A stretch of DNA of 46,997 nt from Spirochaetota bacterium (GTDB lineage Bacteria; Spirochaetota; UBA4802; UBA5550): contig QKCL01000055.1 of NCBI GenBank assembly GCA_003246895.1, positions 1 through 46,997 of the forward strand, written 5' to 3'. Below, one piece after another: positions 25,241 through 34,254 of this stretch. Numbering within the stretch: position 1 is the first letter of the stretch; the number at the start of each line of letters is the position of its first letter. The notes below the pieces were generated by a model. That model saw only the letters and a program-made list of their open reading frames with translations. It was not told where the DNA came from and ran no database searches. The translations under genes and the position numbers were made by a program.

Positions 25241-26815
25241 ATGCTTCTTGACATAAACAATATTGTACTCCTGCCCGACGAAAATGATGATATAATCGAA
25301 ACCAAAGCCTCACAGATGCTGAACTGCAGCAATTTAAGGCTTATAAAAATTCTTAAAAAATCACTCGATGCACGCAATAAAGGAAACATACACTATAAAT
25401 ACCGTATTGCCGCTGAAATTCCAGTTAATGAAGCTTCAGATATTATAACAAAAGGTCTGGCAGTTGAATATTTACCTCAAAAACAGGCAGCTCCACCCAG
25501 AATATCAGTCAAAAAAAATATTGTAATAATAGGCCTGGGGCCTGCCGGCCTCTTCAGCGCCCTGCGCCTTGCAGAAGCAGGTGCCAGAGTAACTATTCTG
25601 GAGCGTGGAAAACCTGTTGAGGAGAGAATGGCCGACATTGAGATTCTTGAAAGGGACGGCATTCTCAACACAGAAAGCAATGTACTCTTCGGTGAGGGAG
25701 GAGCAGGAACATATTCTGACGGCAAACTGACTTCACGGAGCAATAAACCGGAAATAAACTGGTTCTATGAGAAAATGATAGAGTTCGGAGCAAAGGAATC
25801 GATCTCCTACGAATCAAAGCCGCACATAGGCACGGATAAGCTTCAGGCCATAGCAAAAAACGCAAGAAACCACCTGCTTAAACTCGGCTCAGAGATACAC
25901 TTCAGCGAAAAGGTAACCGGCTTCACCTTCAGTAATAACAGAATCTCCTCTGTCCTTACTGCATCAGGGAATGAATATGTTTCAGATACTGTAATTCTCG
26001 CAACAGGGCATTCATCGAGAGAGGTCTATGAACTGCTCGAAAGCGAAGAAATATGCCTGGAGCAGAAAGGGTTTGCCATTGGCGTCCGCATTGAACATCC
26101 CGCGGAAGAGATAAACAGCATCCAGTACGGAAATTCAAAGTATAAAAAAGTGCTCCCCACAGCAGAATACCAGCTGATACATACAGATAAAAGAACCGGC
26201 AGAGCTGTCTATTCGTTCTGCATGTGCCCGGGCGGCACAATAGTGAACTCATCATCCGAAAAGAGCATGCTCTGCACAAATGGTATGAGCAACTCCCGAA
26301 GGGACATGCGCTTTTCTAACTCGGCAATTGTTGTGACTGTCGCTCCCGGGAACATGGGCAATGGACCCCTTGCAGGGATACGGCTTCAGAGAAAGATTGA
26401 AAAAAAAGCATTTCTTGCAGGAGAAGGCAGTTTCAGGGCGCCGGCCCAGTCCCTTCTGTCCTTTCTCGGAAAAAAGGAAAATGTTCTTCCCGACATATCA
26501 TCCTACAGAAACGGTCTTGTTCCTGCTGAACTGGAACAGTACCTGCCGGCTTTCATTACAGCGGAGATGAGGAAGACGATTCCACTCTTTGACAGAAAGA
26601 TGAAGGGATTCATCTCCGAAAATGCCGTGCTCATCGGCCCAGAAACCAGAACATCCTCGCCGGTTAGAATTACAAGAAACCCGGATTTTCAGTCTGTATC
26701 GACAGAAGGCCTTTACCCCATAGGCGAAGGCGCAGGATATTCGGGAGGTATAGTAAGTTCCGCAATTGACGGAATAAAATGTGCCGACTCAATTATAGAA
26801 TCTCACAAATCATAG
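25241..26815 (+). CDS. FAD-dependent oxidoreductase (uncharacterised FAD-dependent dehydrogenase family)
   Basis: The 524-residue protein has an N-terminal domain of about 85 residues with a ferredoxin-like look. A dinucleotide-binding fold follows (NIVIIGLGPAGLFSALRLAE, ILERGKPVEERM). Next are NVLFGEGGAGTYSDGKLTSR, VILATGHSSREVYELLE and a late FAD-contact segment GLYPIGEGAGYSGGIVSSAI. This matches the COG2509 type, whose substrate is not known. All flavin-binding glycines are present. It overlaps closely with the small gene before it. Confidence 0.87.
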   Translation: MLLDINNIVLLPDENDDIIETKASQMLNCSNLRLIKILKKSLDARNKGNIHYKYRIAAEIPVNEASDIITKGLAVEYLPQKQAAPPRISVKKNIVIIGLGPAGLFSALRLAEAGARVTILERGKPVEERMADIEILERDGILNTESNVLFGEGGAGTYSDGKLTSRSNKPEINWFYEKMIEFGAKESISYESKPHIGTDKLQAIAKNARNHLLKLGSEIHFSEKVTGFTFSNNRISSVLTASGNEYVSDTVILATGHSSREVYELLESEEICLEQKGFAIGVRIEHPAEEINSIQYGNSKYKKVLPTAEYQLIHTDKRTGRAVYSFCMCPGGTIVNSSSEKSMLCTNGMSNSRRDMRFSNSAIVVTVAPGNMGNGPLAGIRLQRKIEKKAFLAGEGSFRAPAQSLLSFLGKKENVLPDISSYRNGLVPAELEQYLPAFITAEMRKTIPLFDRKMKGFISENAVLIGPETRTSSPVRITRNPDFQSVSTEGLYPIGEGAGYSGGIVSSAIDGIKCADSIIESHKS

Positions 26816-26908
26816 CCCCCTTTTTATTTAATTAATTCCTTGAAAAATGACGCTTTGAAATGATCATGTTCAAAAAAAAGAATAAATTTCAGGAGATATG
26901 GAATTTAT

Positions 26909-27598
26909 ATGAAAATCATGAAAATTCCGGTTTTTTCTCTGGCGGTTCTGCTATTTGCCTGCAGTACTCCCCAGAAAACCGATCCACAAACCAAAGTATA
27001 TGACAAAATGGAAAGAGTCATAAGGGTTAATTACTTTAGCGGAAGCAGCCTTAAATACACGGAAAATCTATCCTACAGGGGTAAAAACAAAAAACCTTTC
27101 AGGATCATTTACAAGGAGAATACAGCAAATGGCCTTGTACCTGTAAGAGAAATCCAGTATGCCTTCTCGGGAGAGAATATCCGACAGAAATCCTTTTATA
27201 AGTACAATGGAAACAGAAAAGAAAAGGAAGGTACAATTTCATATGTATATACCGGTGATGTCCTTCAGGAAATCAGGTACTTTACCATTCTAAGGCCCAC
27301 TAAAAAATCCTTTATGTTTGCACTTCAGCAGTTTTCCTATTCCGATGATGTTATAGATAAAAGGCGCTTTATACATTTTGAGATAAACCCTGATAATCTC
27401 AAGCCAATGCAGAACTGCCAGTATGTAATACTCTACAAAAACGGCAAAATTGACTGCATGAAAACATGGATTCTCGATTCAGAGACAAAAAAAGTCGTTG
27501 AAAAAAATAACAAAAGTATTACTTTAATTACTAAAATAATTAAAGACTTGGATTATAATTATACGAAAAAATCCAGCGGACAGGAATTTAACATCTAG
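26909..27598 (+). CDS. Putative lipoprotein
   Basis: The 229-residue protein has a signal peptide with a lipobox (VLLFAC, Cys at about residue 18), then a Ser/Thr/Gln-rich start. The mature part is rich in Lys, Tyr and beta-type stretches (REIQYAFSGENIRQKSFYKY, then GTISYVYTGDVLQEIRYFTI), with a repeating pattern like surface lipoproteins of spirochaetes. No family is recognised. It ends 9 bp before the thioredoxin gene. Confidence 0.72.
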   Translation: MKIMKIPVFSLAVLLFACSTPQKTDPQTKVYDKMERVIRVNYFSGSSLKYTENLSYRGKNKKPFRIIYKENTANGLVPVREIQYAFSGENIRQKSFYKYNGNRKEKEGTISYVYTGDVLQEIRYFTILRPTKKSFMFALQQFSYSDDVIDKRRFIHFEINPDNLKPMQNCQYVILYKNGKIDCMKTWILDSETKKVVEKNNKSITLITKIIKDLDYNYTKKSSGQEFNI

Positions 27599-27607
27599 GA
27601 GGATTAA

Positions 27608-27922
27608 ATGGGAGCATTACTTGAAGCGACAACTGATAATTTTGACAGCGAAGTACTGGGCAGCACAGGGAAGGTACTTGTAGATTTCTGGGCGCCATGG
27701 TGCGGGCCATGCAAAATGCAGCTTCCTATTCTTGAAAAACTGGCCCAGTCAGGTGAAATTAATGCCAAAATTTTCAAGGTAAACACAGACGAAAGCGGAG
27801 AAATTGCACAGAAATACGGAATTACTTCCATACCGACACTAATCCTCTTTGAAGGCGGACAGGAAGTTGAAAGATATGTCGGCCTTCAGCCTGAAAATGT
27901 TCTCAAGGGAAAACTTGCTTAA
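27608..27922 (+). CDS. trxA: Thioredoxin
   Basis: The 104-residue thiol-disulfide oxidoreductase has the active site FWAPWCGPCKM, the conserved Asp (VDFWA), the cis-Pro in GITSIPTLILFEGG and the C-terminal Gly turn. The length is that of a free cytoplasmic thioredoxin, with no signal peptide. A strong AGGAGG lies 6 bp before the ATG. It is followed 3 bp later by dtd. Confidence 0.94.
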   Translation: MGALLEATTDNFDSEVLGSTGKVLVDFWAPWCGPCKMQLPILEKLAQSGEINAKIFKVNTDESGEIAQKYGITSIPTLILFEGGQEVERYVGLQPENVLKGKLA

Positions 27923-27925
27923 TAG

Positions 27926-28378
27926 ATGAGGGCTGTCGTACAAAGAGTCAGGAAAGCCTCTGTAACTGTATCCGGAGAAAAAATTTCGGAAATAGACAGG
28001 GGCTTGCTTGTTTTTATAGGGTTCAGTCAGGAAGACAGCGGAAAGGACAGTGACTATATCATCGGCAAAGTTGACTCACTTAGAATATTTCCAGACGAAA
28101 ATGATGTAATGAACCTGTCAATTGGTGAATATGGAGGAGAAGTTCTCCTTGTTTCCCAATTTACCCTCTATGGGGATGCCAGAAAGGGCAGAAGGCCTTC
28201 ATATTCACGTTCAATGAAGCCTTCCTTTGCAGAACCATTCTACAAAAACTTTATAGAACTGTTTAAAAATAAAACCGGACTGAAGACAAAGACCGGGGTA
28301 TTCGGCGCGGACATGGATGTGGAGATACTCAACTGGGGCCCCATTACCATACTTCTGGACAGTGAAAAGAACTTTTAA
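27926..28378 (+). CDS. dtd: D-aminoacyl-tRNA deacylase
   Basis: The 150-residue enzyme removes D-amino acids from mischarged tRNA. It begins MRAVVQRVRKASVTV and carries the active-site segment VSQFTLYGDARKGRRPSY. The Gly-cisPro motif reads NWGPITILLDS, where NDGP is more usual; the Gly-Pro pair is kept. Length is standard. It is the last gene of the run and converges with yraN. Confidence 0.94.
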   Translation: MRAVVQRVRKASVTVSGEKISEIDRGLLVFIGFSQEDSGKDSDYIIGKVDSLRIFPDENDVMNLSIGEYGGEVLLVSQFTLYGDARKGRRPSYSRSMKPSFAEPFYKNFIELFKNKTGLKTKTGVFGADMDVEILNWGPITILLDSEKNF

Positions 28379-28458
28379 CAATCACCACGTATACCAAATG
28401 CCTGCAAATCCAGTCCTTTATCCCTACTGATCTATGGTAATCCTTTTCAATGGTAAAT

Positions 28459-28833
28459 CTACCTGACTATATCTTCAACCCAGTTGAAATCATCTCCTTC
28501 AAAACTGATTAGATCAAAGCGGCAGGTGATTTCCTTTTTATAGTATTGCGGATTATTTAATAGAAAGTGCTGCGCAGATTTTTTGAGAGAATTGATTTTC
28601 CTGCGGCTTATTGAATAGATGGCTCCACCGTAAGTATCGCCGGTACTGCGGGTTTTCACTTCCACAAAGAGGAGAAGGCTGTTCTTTACTGCAACAATAT
28701 CTATTTCACCATTACGACCGGCAAAATAATTCCGTGCAAGTATATTGAAACCTTCACTCTGAAGCCTCAACGCGGCTCTCTCCTCCCCTTCCCTTCCGTA
28801 ATTTTTTTTGTCAGGAAAGCCCGGATCTTCCAC
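28459..28833 (-). CDS. YraN/UPF0102 endonuclease-like protein
   Basis: The 124-residue protein has the restriction-endonuclease-like core typical of the family: GREGEERAALRLQSEGFNIL, NYFAGRNGEIDIVA and LLFVEVKTRS (the E-D-ExK metal site). Its biochemical role is not settled in the family. Start codon overlaps the stop of the HD-GYP-like gene, so it ends the long minus-strand unit starting at 35947. Confidence 0.9.
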   Translation of the reverse strand: MEDPGFPDKKNYGREGEERAALRLQSEGFNILARNYFAGRNGEIDIVAVKNSLLLFVEVKTRSTGDTYGGAIYSISRRKINSLKKSAQHFLLNNPQYYKKEITCRFDLISFEGDDFNWVEDIVR

Positions 28834-30017
28834 TAAAACTCCCAGAGCACATCAAATATATCTATACCTGCTTCCTTCTCGTTGAGAACCTTTGTAATAA
28901 ACTTCGTTGAATCATCAACAAGACTTACTATATGTGTATCGCTGTACTTTGTCCTGTTTTCGTCAAAAATCAGCTTGATGATAGGTCTCAAGGGCTTTGC
29001 CTTTACGGAACCTATAACAATGCCTATGGTCTTGTCATTCAGCTCAACCAGTGAACCTATTGGATATACAGACATTCTGGACAGGAACACCTTCAGTATA
29101 TCGGGATCAAATTTCTTTACACCGCTTGCAAGAAGATTTTTCATTGCATGGTAGGCACCGACCTTTTCCCTGTATGTCCTGTTTGAAATCTGAGCCTCAT
29201 AGCTGTCAGCTATTGACGCAATCCGGGCATACTCGTCAATCTCCTTCCCCTTTAACCCCCTGGGATATCCAAGGCCGTCAAACTGCTCATGATGCTGCAG
29301 TGATATATTGGCAATCTTTTCTGTAGCCTCAGGAAATGATATGAGGGATTTATAACCGTGAAGAGGGTGAGCCTTGATCATCTGGAATTCACTGTCCGTG
29401 AGGTTTGACTGTTTATGTGTAATATAAACTGGAACCTTTGTCATGCCTGAATCAATAAGTATTGTTCCCATGCCGAGTTCAAGCTGTTTCTGACGGTCAT
29501 ACCCCATTGCCTGGCCGATGAGAACTGAATAGAATGTAACGTTCACAGAATGCGTAACAAGGTAATTCTGTCCCCCGTCCTCGAGACCGCTCAGGAAAAG
29601 AAAAACATTACCGTTTTCTTCAATAAGATTTATTATGGAATTTACAGCACTAACTATTGCCTGAAAATCGATAGGAAGATCTTTCCTTATTGAATTGTAT
29701 GTCTTTTCAATTATCTCACATGAATTGCTGTGAACCTCTATGAGTTTTTTTCTCATTGAAAGAAGTTTATCATAATCAGCCATTACCTGATTACTGCTGG
29801 CGGCCATTCCTGTGCTGTCAGCAATGCCTGGGGTATATATTATCTCCCCCATGGTCTCAACTTCTGTTATACCCCATTTCATGAGTTTTTTGATATCTTC
29901 TTCTTTAAGGGCAATATTCGGTTCAACAAGCATATTTTCACTGTCAATATACACAGCCTGGTTAAAGATTGTACCCGGTCTTAAATCCTCAACAGATATT
30001 TTTTTCATCTCAGCCAT
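28833..30017 (-). CDS. HD-GYP-like protein with altered HD motif
   Basis: The 394-residue protein has an N-terminal domain like that of HD-GYP phosphodiesterases (EDLRPGTIFNQAVYI). The HD-GYP domain follows at about residues 145-330. The GYP hallmark ISLQHHEQFDGLGYPRGLKG and ARIASIADSYEA are intact, as are VTHSVNV and KAHPLHGYKS. The HD dyad itself, usually HDIGK, reads IDSGMTK at about residue 187, so one metal-binding His is missing. It may be a c-di-GMP binder or a weakened phosphodiesterase. Start overlaps the stop of the FlhB-like gene, hinting at a motility-linked role. Confidence 0.85.
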   Translation of the reverse strand: MAEMKKISVEDLRPGTIFNQAVYIDSENMLVEPNIALKEEDIKKLMKWGITEVETMGEIIYTPGIADSTGMAASSNQVMADYDKLLSMRKKLIEVHSNSCEIIEKTYNSIRKDLPIDFQAIVSAVNSIINLIEENGNVFLFLSGLEDGGQNYLVTHSVNVTFYSVLIGQAMGYDRQKQLELGMGTILIDSGMTKVPVYITHKQSNLTDSEFQMIKAHPLHGYKSLISFPEATEKIANISLQHHEQFDGLGYPRGLKGKEIDEYARIASIADSYEAQISNRTYREKVGAYHAMKNLLASGVKKFDPDILKVFLSRMSVYPIGSLVELNDKTIGIVIGSVKAKPLRPIIKLIFDENRTKYSDTHIVSLVDDSTKFITKVLNEKEAGIDIFDVLWEF

Positions 30018-30286
30018 TAATAATCCGCCCTTTGAATCTTTCTTTTAAAATCAAGGTTTACATTGTAGCAATATGCCATAACCACGGCAACAGCCTTGAA
30101 AAGCTCTTCGGGTACCGTATCTCCCGTATCAATTTTATAAAGGACTTCCGTTAAATCCGGATCTCTATAAACGGTTATACCATTATTATCGGCAATCTGA
30201 AGCATTTTTTTTAAAAATTCTCCCCTGGCTTTTGCCATAACACGGGGAGAAATTTTATCATATTTTAAAGCAATACCCTTTTCCAA
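30017..30286 (-). CDS. FlhB C-terminal-domain-like small protein
   Basis: The 89-residue protein resembles the cytoplasmic C-terminal domain of the flagellar export switch protein FlhB/EscU. It shows ALKYDKISPRVMAKARGEFL, ITVYRDPDLTEVLYKIDTGD and PEELFKAVAVVMAYCY. It lacks the membrane part and the NPTH autocleavage site. Such free FlhB-like proteins occur next to a FliK-like gene in many flagellated bacteria, and here too. A regulatory role in hook-length or export switching is inferred. Confidence 0.85.
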   Translation of the reverse strand: MEKGIALKYDKISPRVMAKARGEFLKKMLQIADNNGITVYRDPDLTEVLYKIDTGDTVPEELFKAVAVVMAYCYNVNLDFKRKIQRADY

Positions 30287-30288
30287 AC

Positions 30289-31311
30289 CTAAACCTTTAT
30301 ATCAAAATCTCTTTTTATATAAAAATCTGTACTCCAATCATTAATTATATCAAGAATTTTTTGATAATTATTATACGAAAGAGAACATTTGTCTATCCCC
30401 ATGGCTTCAAGATTTTGTATTAGAAAATCACTTCTGTTACGCAATACATTCTCTGCCTCTTCATTTTCAAGGTAAAAAATAATCCTCATATTCTCGCGGA
30501 GTTTCAAGAAATGTATGGAAACTTTTCCAAGCCCGGAGAATGTAACATCAACAATTGCAGAATCTCCACCCATCGAATACCTTGCGGTAACAGGAACTGA
30601 ATCGCTGTCTCCCAGATAAAAAATACCGGATTCAGAATCATCACCATCGGCGCCTGCCAGTTCCAGATAGTTCTTAAGAAGATCTTCATTTTTATTTTTA
30701 AAAAAATCAGCTATTTCATCATCAACATCTTCATTATTATACGAAAATGAATCAACCATGAACAATTTTTTCATAATATCCATTATCAATGACTGTGCGT
30801 ATCCCGCTGAAAACGAAGACATTCGTAAAATTGCTTGAGAGGAGAGGCCTCTTTTATACAATTCCATAAACATTTCTGACTTTTTTTTGATTTTATCCAA
30901 ATCCTTTATGGAACCCATGAGAAAGAGATTTAATTCAAAAATTCCCGGTGCTGTTGTACGGATAAACCTGACAATTTCGTGTATTGAGCTGTTTCCATTT
31001 GATGAAATCAGATCTCTGATCTGGTCAGGTATGCCGCCTTCTTTCGAGACGGAAGCCATGGAGAAGATAAAACCTGCTCCGCTCCTGGCCTTCAAGACCA
31101 ATGAAAGAATATCACCTTTAGACGGCAGCCCCGCGGGGAAATCAGCCCTGACCCGCACACCCATAATTTCGAGTATTGCGGACTTATCAACTATTCTCAA
31201 AACTCTGGCCTTTAATGTATCTCCGGTTCTGACATTTTTCAGAATTTTAGACAGATCAGCAAGTCTCTCGTTTACAGGCTTTATTACAAGATTCTGCATG
31301 GACACTTTCAT
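30289..31311 (-). CDS. FliK-like / hook-length-control-like protein
   Basis: The 340-residue protein has an N-terminal small-beta-barrel-like stretch (GDTLKARVLRIVDKSAILEI). The middle is helical, and the C-terminal domain looks like the FliK C-terminus (VTFSGLGKVSIHFLKLRENM, then FYLENEEAENVLRNRSDFLI). The assignment rests mostly on context, since it sits 2 bp from the FlhB-like gene. Its start lies beside the stop of rnhB. It could also be an unrelated protein of the same order. Confidence 0.65.
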   Translation of the reverse strand: MKVSMQNLVIKPVNERLADLSKILKNVRTGDTLKARVLRIVDKSAILEIMGVRVRADFPAGLPSKGDILSLVLKARSGAGFIFSMASVSKEGGIPDQIRDLISSNGNSSIHEIVRFIRTTAPGIFELNLFLMGSIKDLDKIKKKSEMFMELYKRGLSSQAILRMSSFSAGYAQSLIMDIMKKLFMVDSFSYNNEDVDDEIADFFKNKNEDLLKNYLELAGADGDDSESGIFYLGDSDSVPVTARYSMGGDSAIVDVTFSGLGKVSIHFLKLRENMRIIFYLENEEAENVLRNRSDFLIQNLEAMGIDKCSLSYNNYQKILDIINDWSTDFYIKRDFDIKV

Positions 31312-31312
31312 G

Positions 31313-31942
31313 TTAATGTCCCATACTCTTTAATGGTTCATAGCTGAGTCTGTGGATAGGAGAAGGGCCATGTTTTTGTATGCTGTGACGATGCAGTTTT
31401 GTACCATATCCCATGTTGGTTTTAAATCCATAGACATTGAATTTACTGTCAAAATCGACCATAACCCTATCTCTCCTGACCTTGGCCACTATTGAGGCAG
31501 ATGCGATGGATAGGGATTTCTGGTCCCCCTTAATGATAGACACACTGGGTATCCCAAAATCAAATTTAAAACTGCCGTCCATGAGAATCAGATCCGGCCT
31601 GATATGCAGCTTCCCGAGAAGCCGTTTTATTGCTGTTTCAGTGGCGATATTTATATTTGTTGCATCTATGGATCTGTGCGAGATAAATCTGGTCGCTGCA
31701 GTAACAGCATTGCTGTAGATTATTTCTTCCGCGACGATTCTTTTTGCATGACTGATCTTTTTGGAATCATTAATATACTGCAGGTCATCATGGAACAAAT
31801 CAGTATTTTCAAGATCATATATCACAAGGCCAACACAAAGGGGCCCGGCCAGAGCACCTCTCCCGACCTCGTCCACACCGGCAATGAGTTTATAACCCTT
31901 TGCCAGAAATGATGTTTCAATTGAAAAATCCGGTTTATTCAT
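31313..31942 (-). CDS. rnhB: Ribonuclease HII
   Basis: The 209-residue enzyme removes RNA from RNA-DNA hybrids. It has AGVDEVGRGALAGPL (catalytic Asp-Glu), INDSKKIS, LILMDG (third Asp), SIIKGDQKSLSIASASIVAK and NMGYGTKLH, all hallmark parts. The length is typical. It follows rplS after a terminator-like hairpin and begins a run into the flagellar-type genes. Confidence 0.95.
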   Translation of the reverse strand: MNKPDFSIETSFLAKGYKLIAGVDEVGRGALAGPLCVGLVIYDLENTDLFHDDLQYINDSKKISHAKRIVAEEIIYSNAVTAATRFISHRSIDATNINIATETAIKRLLGKLHIRPDLILMDGSFKFDFGIPSVSIIKGDQKSLSIASASIVAKVRRDRVMVDFDSKFNVYGFKTNMGYGTKLHRHSIQKHGPSPIHRLSYEPLKSMGH

Positions 31943-31950
31943 GTTAAATC

Positions 31951-31980
31951 AAAAAGGGCAGACCTGATCAGTCCACCCTT
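31951..31980 (-). terminator. Terminator-like hairpin after rplS
   Basis: On the minus strand AAGGG-TG-GAC and GTC-TG-CCCTT pair with a 7-nt loop and a symmetric TG/TG internal loop, followed by TTTTT. It lies between rplS and rnhB and would lower transcription of the genes that follow. Confidence 0.55.
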
Positions 31981-32012
31981 CATAAAAAACAAGTGATATA
32001 TGGGACTTAAAG

Positions 32013-32447
32013 TTATTCAGCCTGAGCTTCAGGTGCAACATCAGCCTTAGGAGCCTCTTCAACTTTAGCAGCAGACTTGGCTTCCGCCGATTTTGAAGAC
32101 ATAAATCTTCTTTCTTTAAGTTTCGCTGATTTACCTTTTCTTTCCCTGAGGAAATAAAGTTTGGATCTTCTTGCCTTTCCTTTCCTTACAGTCTCAACTT
32201 TAGCTATTCTTGGTGAAAAGACAGGGAATATCCTCTCTACTCCAACCTCAAATGAAATTTTTCGTACTGTAAATGTTTTGCTAAGACCCTTGTTGTCTAT
32301 TGCAATAACGATACCTTCGAAAACCTGAATTCTCTCTCTGTTACCCTCAACGATTCTATAGTGTACACGAACGGTATCACCAACTTCAAAATCAACGGCT
32401 CTGTCAACCGGTTTAATCTCGTTTTCTATAGCCTGTAATAAATCCAT
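32013..32447 (-). CDS. rplS: Ribosomal protein bL19 with Ala/Glu-rich tail
   Basis: The 144-residue protein carries the bL19 core at residues 1-115 ([67 protein letters not shown]). A tail of about 28 residues, rich in Ala, Glu, Lys and Pro ([20 protein letters not shown]), follows the usual end. GGGGAG precedes the ATG. It stands 5 bp after trmD, the standard order. Confidence 0.97.
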   Translation of the reverse strand: MDLLQAIENEIKPVDRAVDFEVGDTVRVHYRIVEGNRERIQVFEGIVIAIDNKGLSKTFTVRKISFEVGVERIFPVFSPRIAKVETVRKGKARRSKLYFLRERKGKSAKLKERRFMSSKSAEAKSAAKVEEAPKADVAPEAQAE

Positions 32448-32452
32448 CTCGA

Positions 32453-33151
32453 TTACTCCCCTAGTATTTTTCTCATAAGATATTTTTTATAAAGATCGGG
32501 TCTAATCGCCCGTGTTTTTTCAATTCTCTTTTCAAGCCGCCATCTGGCTATTTTCGAATGATTCCCCGATAACAAGACATCGGGAACCTCCACTCCGCCA
32601 TATTCACATGGCCTTGTATACTGAGGATATTCAAGAAGATTGCTTTCAAAAGATTCTTCAATGAGTGATTCCTCATTTGACATGAATCCGGGAACATATC
32701 TTGAAACAGCATCAGCTACAATTAAAGCTGCAAATTCACCACCGGAAAGAACATAATCCCCGATGGATATTTCCTCATCAACATACCTATCTATAATTCT
32801 CTGGTCAATGCCTTCATAATGCCCGCATAAAATTGAAATCTCACCATACCCGGACATTTTTTTAACAAGGTTCTGATCCAAAGGCCTGCCTGACGGTGTC
32901 ATATAAACCCTCAAAGCATTGCCGCTTTCATTAGCCTCCATGGCCATTGCATATGGCTCAGCCTGAAGTACCATTCCTGAACCACCGCCATAGGGATAAT
33001 CGTCACATCTTTTAAACCTGTCTTCAGAATAATGCCTTATATCCACTATTTCAAATTTAATTATCCCGGAATCAACAGCCTTCCCCATCAAACCGGATCT
33101 GAGTGGCGACTCAAAAAATTCCGGAAACAGTGTATAAATTCTAAAGATCAA
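32453..33151 (-). CDS. trmD: tRNA (guanine-37-N1)-methyltransferase
   Basis: The 232-residue SPOUT enzyme makes m1G37 in tRNA. It has [59 protein letters not shown] and [11 protein letters not shown]. The start is taken as TTG at 33151. The AGGGA of the overlapping rimM end is well spaced, and the protein then starts at the family N-terminus. Upstream in-frame TTG codons would add residues inside rimM. The two genes overlap by 11 bp. Confidence 0.95.
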   Translation of the reverse strand: MIFRIYTLFPEFFESPLRSGLMGKAVDSGIIKFEIVDIRHYSEDRFKRCDDYPYGGGSGMVLQAEPYAMAMEANESGNALRVYMTPSGRPLDQNLVKKMSGYGEISILCGHYEGIDQRIIDRYVDEEISIGDYVLSGGEFAALIVADAVSRYVPGFMSNEESLIEESFESNLLEYPQYTRPCEYGGVEVPDVLLSGNHSKIARWRLEKRIEKTRAIRPDLYKKYLMRKILGE

Positions 33152-33674
33152 GCATTCCCTCAATGGGAAAGATATCAATAATTCCTTCAGACATACGGTC
33201 CATCTCTACAACACCATCAATAAAAGGAACAAGAACCTCTGCGCCGTCAATATTCTCTATAATAAAGATATCCCCGGCACCTGCTTCCATAATATCAACA
33301 ATACTTCCGTATTCCTTATTGTCAAGAAAGACCTTTAAACCGATGAGGTCATAGTAATAAAAACTGCCCTCATCCAGATCTTTCCTGCTTTCTTCTGCAG
33401 TCTCCTTCATTATAAGGAGTTCCGCCCCTCTCAGGGAATCGGCTGCATTCCTGTCATCAATGCCCTCAAGCTGGAGCAGGGCATCTTTTTTACTGACAAG
33501 TTTAAAATCTTTTACAACTTTTTTTTCATTTTTACCTGCCCTGCTGAGATAAATCTCCTTTCCGGCAGCAAAACGGCTCAGGATATCGGTTGTTACATAT
33601 ATCCTAAGCCTTCCATTCAATGCATGGGAACCTACAACTTTCCCTATTCTCAAATAATCATTTTCCAAGATCAA
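33141..33674 (-). CDS. rimM: Ribosome maturation factor RimM
   Basis: The 177-residue 16S processing factor has the N-terminal RimM domain (YLRIGKVVGSHALNGRLRIY) and a C-terminal PRC-barrel (FYYYDLIGLKVF, GAGDIFIIE, VLVPFIDGVV). Start is TTG overlapping the khpA stop; there is no ATG in frame near the family N-terminus. It lies between khpA and trmD, as in many bacteria. Confidence 0.94.
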   Translation of the reverse strand: MILENDYLRIGKVVGSHALNGRLRIYVTTDILSRFAAGKEIYLSRAGKNEKKVVKDFKLVSKKDALLQLEGIDDRNAADSLRGAELLIMKETAEESRKDLDEGSFYYYDLIGLKVFLDNKEYGSIVDIMEAGAGDIFIIENIDGAEVLVPFIDGVVEMDRMSEGIIDIFPIEGMLDL

Positions 33675-33907
33675 TCAAGTATTTCCAGAACTACCCTTTT
33701 TCCTGTCTTGGCAGCTGAGGCATTAATAATAGTTCTTATAGCTCTTGCAATTCTACCGTGCTTGCCAATGACTTTACCTATATCTTCTTTTGTTACTTTC
33801 AACTCAAGAATTGTAGATTTCTCGCCTTCAATTTCACGGATTTCAACCTGCTCAGGATTATCAACCAGAGCCTTTACCATATAACCGACAAGCTCACTAT
33901 AATTCAT
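33671..33907 (-). CDS. khpA: KH-domain RNA-binding protein KhpA
   Basis: The 78-residue protein is a single KH domain with the GxxG loop in IGKVIGKHGRIARAIRTIIN and the family start YSELVGYMVKALVDNPEQVE. KhpA proteins bind RNA, usually with KhpB. GAGGAGG precedes the ATG. It follows rpsP by 17 bp. Confidence 0.95.
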   Translation of the reverse strand: MNYSELVGYMVKALVDNPEQVEIREIEGEKSTILELKVTKEDIGKVIGKHGRIARAIRTIINASAAKTGKRVVLEILD

Positions 33908-33924
33908 TGCAGCCTCCTCAAAAA

Positions 33925-34188
33925 TTATTTAACACTTTTAAACTTTTGCCAGATACCTTCTTTTTTCAATAACTGCAAAATTGTGTCTGTAGGCTGTGCA
34001 CCGTTTCCAAGCCATTTTAGTACTTTCTCTTCATTAATTTCAAATTGAGTACCATTAACGATCGGCTGATATCTACCAATAAAATCAACTACTTCACCGT
34101 CTCTCTTTTTTCTACTATCTACCGCAACAACTCTGTAAAATGGTCTTTTCTTAGTTCCCACTCTCTGTAACCGAATCTTTACCGACAC
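33925..34188 (-). CDS. rpsP: Ribosomal protein bS16
   Basis: The 87-residue protein shows [28 protein letters not shown] and a [12 protein letters not shown] ending, all standard. Start is GTG, with AGGAGG 8 bp upstream, so the non-ATG start is well supported. It is the first ribosomal gene of the unit. Confidence 0.97.
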   Translation of the reverse strand: MSVKIRLQRVGTKKRPFYRVVAVDSRKKRDGEVVDFIGRYQPIVNGTQFEINEEKVLKWLGNGAQPTDTILQLLKKEGIWQKFKSVK

Positions 34189-34254
34189 TTGGTTTACCTC
34201 CTGATATAGTTAGGGAGTAAAGTATTTTAAACCCTGTTTTATTGTCAACATTAA

